Shown here one piece after another: positions 57,534-64,000 of a stretch of 64,000 nucleotides of DNA (its first letter is position 1; each line of letters starts with the position of its first letter). This DNA is from Sparassis latifolia (taxonomy: Eukaryota > Basidiomycota > Agaricomycetes > Polyporales > Sparassidaceae), in assembly GCA_018466975.1 (NCBI GenBank), contig CM031556.1, positions 2,666,001 through 2,730,000 on the forward strand, read 5' to 3'. A program made the translations under genes and the position numbers. The notes beneath the pieces are model-generated. The model was not told the DNA's origin. It worked only from the letters and a program-made list of their open reading frames with translations, and made no database searches.

Positions 57534-58967
57534 TTATTGCAATTCGTGCAGTCCGAACACCTCTATCGTGTTCTTCCACGCTTGTTCCGTGACTGACTCG
57601 AGCGCTACGCTTTCGTTAAGCTTGTACACTACCCAAGCAACACCGCCGATCGCGGAAGGTTCGTTGCGCCCCTTGATGGCTTTGCCGACAGTGAAGGACT
57701 CAGGCTTGGTCGATGCTGGAAAATAAAGGTCGTATATGGGGCGCGGTATAGAAGCGATATGTTGTCTGGAGGCCTGTGTCGACGTCATGTAACACCATGG
57801 GGCGTCTGACAATAGCAACAATCAACGGCGGCCTCAAGTCGCAGTCCAAAGTACCATACCTGTCTCGAACAAGATCTTGTCAAGCGGTATTGTCTTCACG
57901 GCTGCTAGGTTATCCGCCGTTTTGAGCGAACAACCGTTCACCCTGGATGTCCTCGGTGAGACAGACGGTGTTAGCTGGATAACAGCTTACGTACCCGACG
58001 TGAAATCCCATGCCAACCTGGTAAACAAGGCAAGTCAGAGAAATTGCTGCCCACGTCTGTCGAATGTACCTACCAATTCGGTGACTTCCTGCAGCGTCCC
58101 TGTGAAGCTATGCACAACACCACCTTTCGCACCGACGCTTTTCCCGCCATCACTATTAAAGCCTTCCTCTCTGAGGATTTTGACAAGATCATGGTGCGCC
58201 GCGCGGGAATGAAGGAAGAGTGGAAGATGATGCTTCTTCGCAAGCGACAGCTGTGAGCCTGACACGGATGAGTTAATGTAAGACTCTCCGAAATGAAAAT
58301 TGCACTGACGGAAATGTCGCCTCTGCACCTCCTCCGAGGCAAAATGAGTACGGTCATAGTCTGAAATTCCATTTGAGCATAGGCGAGGTAACGGTACATA
58401 ATGAGCGCACCCAAGCCACATTCTCCAATGGCAACAACCCTTCCCCCTCCGCTCAAATTTTCTTGGACGAGCTTGTCCAACGCGACAAGATACGCCTCGG
58501 GGCCGCCTGTGTGCTGATCAAATTCTGTCGAGCGTGTTGGGTGGCATCCGACCGTTGCATACAGGTCATGCTCTTTCGCGAGTGCAAGTGCCTCCTTCGA
58601 CTCGTCAAGACTCGTGCCTGTGATGAGCATGGACTTCACCCCGCTGCTCGCGAACGCACCAGGACCGCGTCGAGATCATCTGGAAAGGGATGAGAGTTCA
58701 ATACACGCTGTGAAAGAACCGTTCAGACTGATACCCTCGTGCTTCTTCCGTCCATGGTAGGACCCTCTGAAGACAGGGTCTGTGAGGTTCACTGTCTTGC
58801 TTTCAGTCTGCCTTCAATGGGGTTCGGCGGACAAACTTGCACACTCACCGGCTATGTCTGCATCCCGGATCCTCGCTCAGCGCTCAAAAGCAGACGCAGG
58901 ACGGACAGGACGGACCGATGAATCTGAAATGGCCTGCGTTGGCGTCGAACTCTCCAGCGACGGACAT
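57534..58967 (-). CDS. TatD-family metal-dependent deoxyribonuclease (one-base frame break at 58639-58642)
   Basis: Minus-strand exons 58967-58916, 58875-58849, 58791-58735, 58679-58411, 58360-58310, 58258-58074, 58017-57995, 57942-57860 and 57805-57534; about 339 aa if the frame is mended. TatD proteins are TIM-barrel metallo-hydrolases acting in DNA repair or apoptotic DNA degradation. Seen: DIAVNLTDPVFRGSYHGRK, ATVGCHPTR, IGECGLGDYDR, LFLHSRAA, VVHSFTG and FETDAPWC, which supply the metal ligands. In exon 4 the frame DDLDAVLVRSRAAG meets a stop, while VKSMLITGTSLDE continues in another frame. One extra G in the GGGG run joins them as AAGVKSMLITG. It is either a genome indel or an assembly error. 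The first exon (MSVAGEFDANAG, then a 40-nt intron) is my least certain part. Confidence 0.8.
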
Positions 58968-59452
58968 ATGCTGACTCGTATGCGTCCTCGAGAGCAGCTG
59001 TGTATGTCTTGTTCCACTCAACGGTTTCGATGACTGCTTCAACAACTGACCCGCTCTGTTCGGACGCTGAATGGGAAACCACAGCTGGGGGAAGATGGGT
59101 ATCATAAACTGGCTCAGTTCGAATTGCGAACGATTGCGCACTGCGAAACGTGGCGCCAGCGCCATCTGTCTGCTCGTGAGTTCCCTCGGCCTCTGTGCAC
59201 CCCTTCAAGCACCTCTGCAAAATACATGTCGCCTCCGTTGTACCCTTCTTGGGCAGACTTCTTGAGCAGACAGCTTGAGCAGACAGAAACATGCAGCTTG
59301 AGGATATCACATGAGGCCCTCGGCTTCGGCAGGATCGAATCCCCACACATTGGACCTTCTGACCACTTTCTGCACGGTTTATAGCTGGTTTATAGCCACG
59401 CGTTCCACGCCTCCTTCTTGAATCTCTCCGCAAGCCTTATCACCGTCTGCAC
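58968..59452. promoter_or_regulatory. divergent promoter of the TatD and thiolase genes
   Basis: 485 bp between divergent start codons. Only short, uninformative frames. Thiolase genes are often fatty-acid induced, but no regulator site could be identified by eye. Confidence 0.4.
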
Positions 59453-61035
<1,583 letters not shown>

Positions 61036-61309
61036 CGCGCCTGAGAGTCGTGTCGATGTCGTTCTGAACGTAGCGTGTGTATATACGATGGCGGCGAGAG
61101 AACTGCTGGCGCTGAAAATTCATGAGTTTAAGGATGCGCGTGACATGCCGAGTGTGCCGAGATAGAAAGGGCCGGACAAACCTAGGCAACAAACCTCATT
61201 CTTTCCGGTCTCTAGTCTCCGTCGCTAATTCTCCATTCCCTCCTCCAGCTCCACCACAGCTGCCTGTCTGTCCTTAACTTTTGCCTTCATCGCGGGGTCC
61301 TCCACCGCC

Positions 61310-63839
61310 ATGGCTAGCTATGCCAACGTAAACTCTAATGCTCCCTCTCCCTACGGTTCGGGCGATCCTTACTATAATGAATCCTCTGGATTCATCACAC
61401 CCCAGCCCAAATCTAAGAGGAGTCTAAGCAACTGGATCAAATTTGGTGTCCCTGTCCTCATCGCTGTCATTGTTGCCGCCGTTCTCGGTGGTGTCCTGGG
61501 TAGTCGAGCCCACCACAATTCCTCGAAATCATCCGCCGCCGCCGCATCATCCGCTTCCCCCAGCGGTGCGGCCGCCGCGAGCCAGGCTGCCAGCATTCAG
61601 GCAGCTATCGGCGTATTCCCAACCGCAACCGCCAGCCTGTACATGCTCCCCGTTTACCCTTCTACTGTGCGTGCATCGTCGTCACGTCGTCCTGCTCCGT
61701 TCCTGACTTTGTCGTGACAGACGAATACAGCGGCTTTTACTACACCTACGTTCAATTCTGCTGCCGGCAGTAACGTCGGCTGGCCTTCAGATCCCTTTCA
61801 ACCTGCTAGTCCCGCCCCAACGAGCCTTCGTCCTGATCGTCCACGTATTATCGCCCCTTCCTACAAGTGGGAAGTCCTTCCGAGTCTCATATCCAACAAC
61901 CCATACTTGAAGTATTGGAACGACTCTATTTTCAGCAACGCCACGGACTATTATAACCAGCCAGTGGTACCATATTACCTTGATAGTGGCAACGGTATAC
62001 TCGATGTTGCCCGTCAAATCAAAATGAGGATTAAGGCGTTTTCCTACGCCTATCGTATGACCAACGATACCAAGTGGGCCGACAGGGCGTTCAAGGAGCT
62101 CCAGGTATGTTACTTGCCATCATCCTCGAAACCTGTACTGATCGCCATCGAAGAATGCTGCAGGCAACGGTACCAACAGCTTCGGTCCCAGCGATGATAC
62201 GCGCTGGAACCCCATCCACTTCCTCGATACCGCCGAGTTGATGAACGCATTCGGCATCGCATACGATTGGATGTACGACGTGTGGACCGACCAGCAGAAA
62301 GGCCAGATTCTGTGGACTTTGCTCACGTACGGACTTCAGCCCGCTCTCGCCGGGTGGAACAACGCAAACAACGCGTACTGGGAATGGTGGTCTAGCAATA
62401 CTCAGGGTAATTGGAACTGTGTTTGCAACGGCGGTATCACTCTCGCTTCGCTCGCCGTCCTGGGTGATGATCCCACAAACACCGCCCAAACCCTCCTTGG
62501 TCTGACCATCCCCAACGCCCTGGCGAATTGCGCGGAAGGAGTTACCTCGGATGGAACATGGCAGGAGACGCCTAATTATTGGTACTTTGGTGTAACTGGC
62601 CATGCCGAGATGGCGTCGGCCCTCATGACCGCCGCGGGCTCCGACTTCGGGTTGCTGACGACGAACCCTGGATTCGCGTTGACAGGACTGTTCCACATGT
62701 ACGCGACGGGTCCGGCTTCCACGTTTAGCTGGGGCGACAATGGCGTCAACCTGTACTCAACTACCGCCAACCCCCTCCTGTTCTACGGAGACGTTTACCA
62801 GCACCCCGAGTATGTCCTGTTCCAGCGCGACCAGTTCCAAACGCACAGCGATCCATGGAGCATGTTCTGGTATACCCCGACAGTCTCGGGCGCCTTCTGG
62901 GACGATCTGCCGTTGGACCACTTCTTCGACAACCATACCGATCAGTGGGGTTCGATGAGGAGCAGTTGGACAGATGAGGATGCGTTGTACGTTGGTATCA
63001 AGGCCGGCACGCTCCAGGGTCACCAGACACACAATGACCTTGACTGCGGTACCTTCGTTCTGGATGCACTCGGCACGCGGTGGTTTGGAGAACTTGGTGA
63101 CTCCAACTACCTCGCGGAGGGTTACTTCAGTAACGATACTCAGAGCAGTGAGCGGTGGTGGTACTACCGCAAGCGCACGGAGGGCCAGAACACCATCCTC
63201 GTTGACCAGCAGAACCAGCTCGTCACTGCTGCGCCAACGATTAACTACGATTCTTCGGGAACCGTACAAGGCTCTAGCACCGTGTTCGATGTTCCGAGCA
63301 ACTCAACGGCGTTCTTCACGGCGAACCTCGCGAGTGCCTACAACGAGGTGTAAGTAGCTGTGTTCTCTGACTGGGAACATATATTGATGTGTCGTGACAG
63401 TTCATCCTTCCAGCGTGGCATCCGCATGATCAACGGCAGGAAGCAGGTCCTCCTTCAGGACGATATCAGTGCGACCGGGTCCATCATGTGGCGAGGACAT
63501 ACCAATGCGACGAATATCAATATCGATTCGAATGGAACGAGCGCGACGTTGCAGATCGGCAATGAGAAATTGCTCATGCAGATCATCAGCCCAACGAGCG
63601 GCGCTACCATCTCGACTGCTCAGCCGGTTCGCTTCTCGAGCGACCCTCCTCTTCCGGCTGGTGCAGAAAACCAGGATCTGCCCAACACTGGAGTGACCGT
63701 GGTAGAGATCAACTTGAACGCGGGAACGTACAGTTTGCAGGTGCTGTTCAGCCCACAATGGGACGGCATGTCTTCAAGCGCATATGTTACGCCCCCCAGT
63801 GTGCCCATCTCTTCGTGGTCATTGACGAGCCACAACTGA
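61310..63839 (+). CDS. heparinase II/III-like polysaccharide lyase, type II membrane-anchored
   Basis: Exons 61310-61666, 61721-62104, 62154-63349 and 63401-63839, 791 aa. A cytosolic N-terminus of about 42 residues precedes one membrane helix (WIKFGVPVLIAVIVAAVLGG, about 42-65) and an Ala/Ser-rich stem. The rest should face outside or the lumen. The helical N-terminal part has QIKMRIKAFSYAYRMTND, AFGIAYDWMYDVWTDQQ and WNNANNAYWEWWSSN. The sheet part has DEDALYVGIKAGTLQGHQTH and GTRWFGELGDSNYL, which match the heparinase II/III-like domain; His in HQTHNDLD is a likely active-site residue. Several N-glycosylation sequons occur (NDS, NAT, NDT, NST). By family it cleaves uronic-acid polysaccharides by elimination. 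The fungal substrate is unknown. Cell-wall remodelling is a reasonable guess. Confidence 0.8.
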
Positions 63840-64000
63840 TGGGTGGATTATGTACTGTATATCGGCATCGCCAGTGACTTTTTTACGATAAGCGATGGAC
63901 CGTGATACCGTTTTTACCACCTAGTCTTAAGTTAGTATTTGTAGAAGATTTGGACGTCTGGTCGACGTCTTTTTTTTTTCGTTCCTCAAGGCATTAGCTT
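63840..64000 (+). other. 3' flank of the heparinase-like gene
   Basis: Non-coding end of the window with T-rich stretches, including a run of ten T at about 63970. It is probably the 3' UTR and termination region. No further gene start is visible. Confidence 0.5.

Overview
The window is nuclear DNA from a filamentous basidiomycete, most likely a mushroom-forming agaricomycete. Genes are dense on both strands. They are split by many introns of about 50-60 nt, and intergenic gaps are mostly 0.1-1 kb. The gene content is typical of that group: a bacterial-like GDP-mannose pyrophosphorylase, a Bck1-type MAPKKK, small-exon sugar reductases and F-box/LRR proteins. I placed exon boundaries by hand from splice dinucleotides, reading phase and family conservation. 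I assembled 22 protein genes with about 110 introns. No rRNA, tRNA, CRISPR array or intact transposon was recognised.

Layout. 0-6.2 kb: 3' end of a GID8-like subunit of the GID/CTLH ubiquitin ligase, then a 1,521-residue Bck1-type MAPKKK. 6.7-11.2 kb: an unresolved multi-span membrane protein and a CoA-dependent acyltransferase-like enzyme. 12.3-16.1 kb: a GDP-fucose-transporter-like SLC35C protein and an O-fucosyltransferase-like type II membrane protein, read divergently from a shared 457-bp promoter. 16.5-22.5 kb: an FBXO21-like F-box/YccV protein, a ketopantoate reductase-like enzyme and a D-xylose-reductase-like aldo-keto reductase. 22.7-30 kb: a PB1 plus UBA-like scaffold, an F-box/LRR protein and a homeodomain protein. 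30.4-45.9 kb: ribosome-biogenesis factor Nan1/Utp17, a 15-exon Zn2Cys6 regulator, ceramide glucosyltransferase, a chromodomain/coiled-coil protein and an Hrp1-like two-RRM protein. 46-64 kb: exocyst Sec3, a Dia2/Pof3-like TPR/F-box protein, a MYND-finger protein, GDP-mannose pyrophosphorylase, a TatD nuclease, a PTS2-bearing 3-ketoacyl-CoA thiolase and a membrane-anchored heparinase II/III-like protein.

How the genes relate. The order looks like ordinary gene-dense chromosome, not a secondary-metabolite cluster. Divergent pairs sharing short promoters recur: transporter/O-fucosyltransferase, KPR/xylose reductase, Zn2Cys6/GlcT, chromo/hnRNP, Sec3/Dia2-like, MYND/GMP, TatD/thiolase. The one pair with an obvious shared pathway is the GDP-fucose transporter and the O-fucosyltransferase-like enzyme. 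The GDP-mannose pyrophosphorylase 40 kb away makes the precursor nucleotide sugar.

Most unusual observations. (1) An AT-AC intron (ATAAGT...AC) in the thiolase gene; its removal exactly restores the HPLGCTGARQ signature. (2) Six GC-AG introns. (3) Three conserved genes whose frame breaks are each repaired by one extra base in a short G/C run, which suggests assembly indels or recent lesions. (4) An 8-nt micro-exon that carries the first zinc-cluster cysteine. (5) A six-copy, 24-residue tandem repeat in a chromodomain protein. (6) A coiled-coil extension fused in front of a bacterial-type GDP-mannose pyrophosphorylase.
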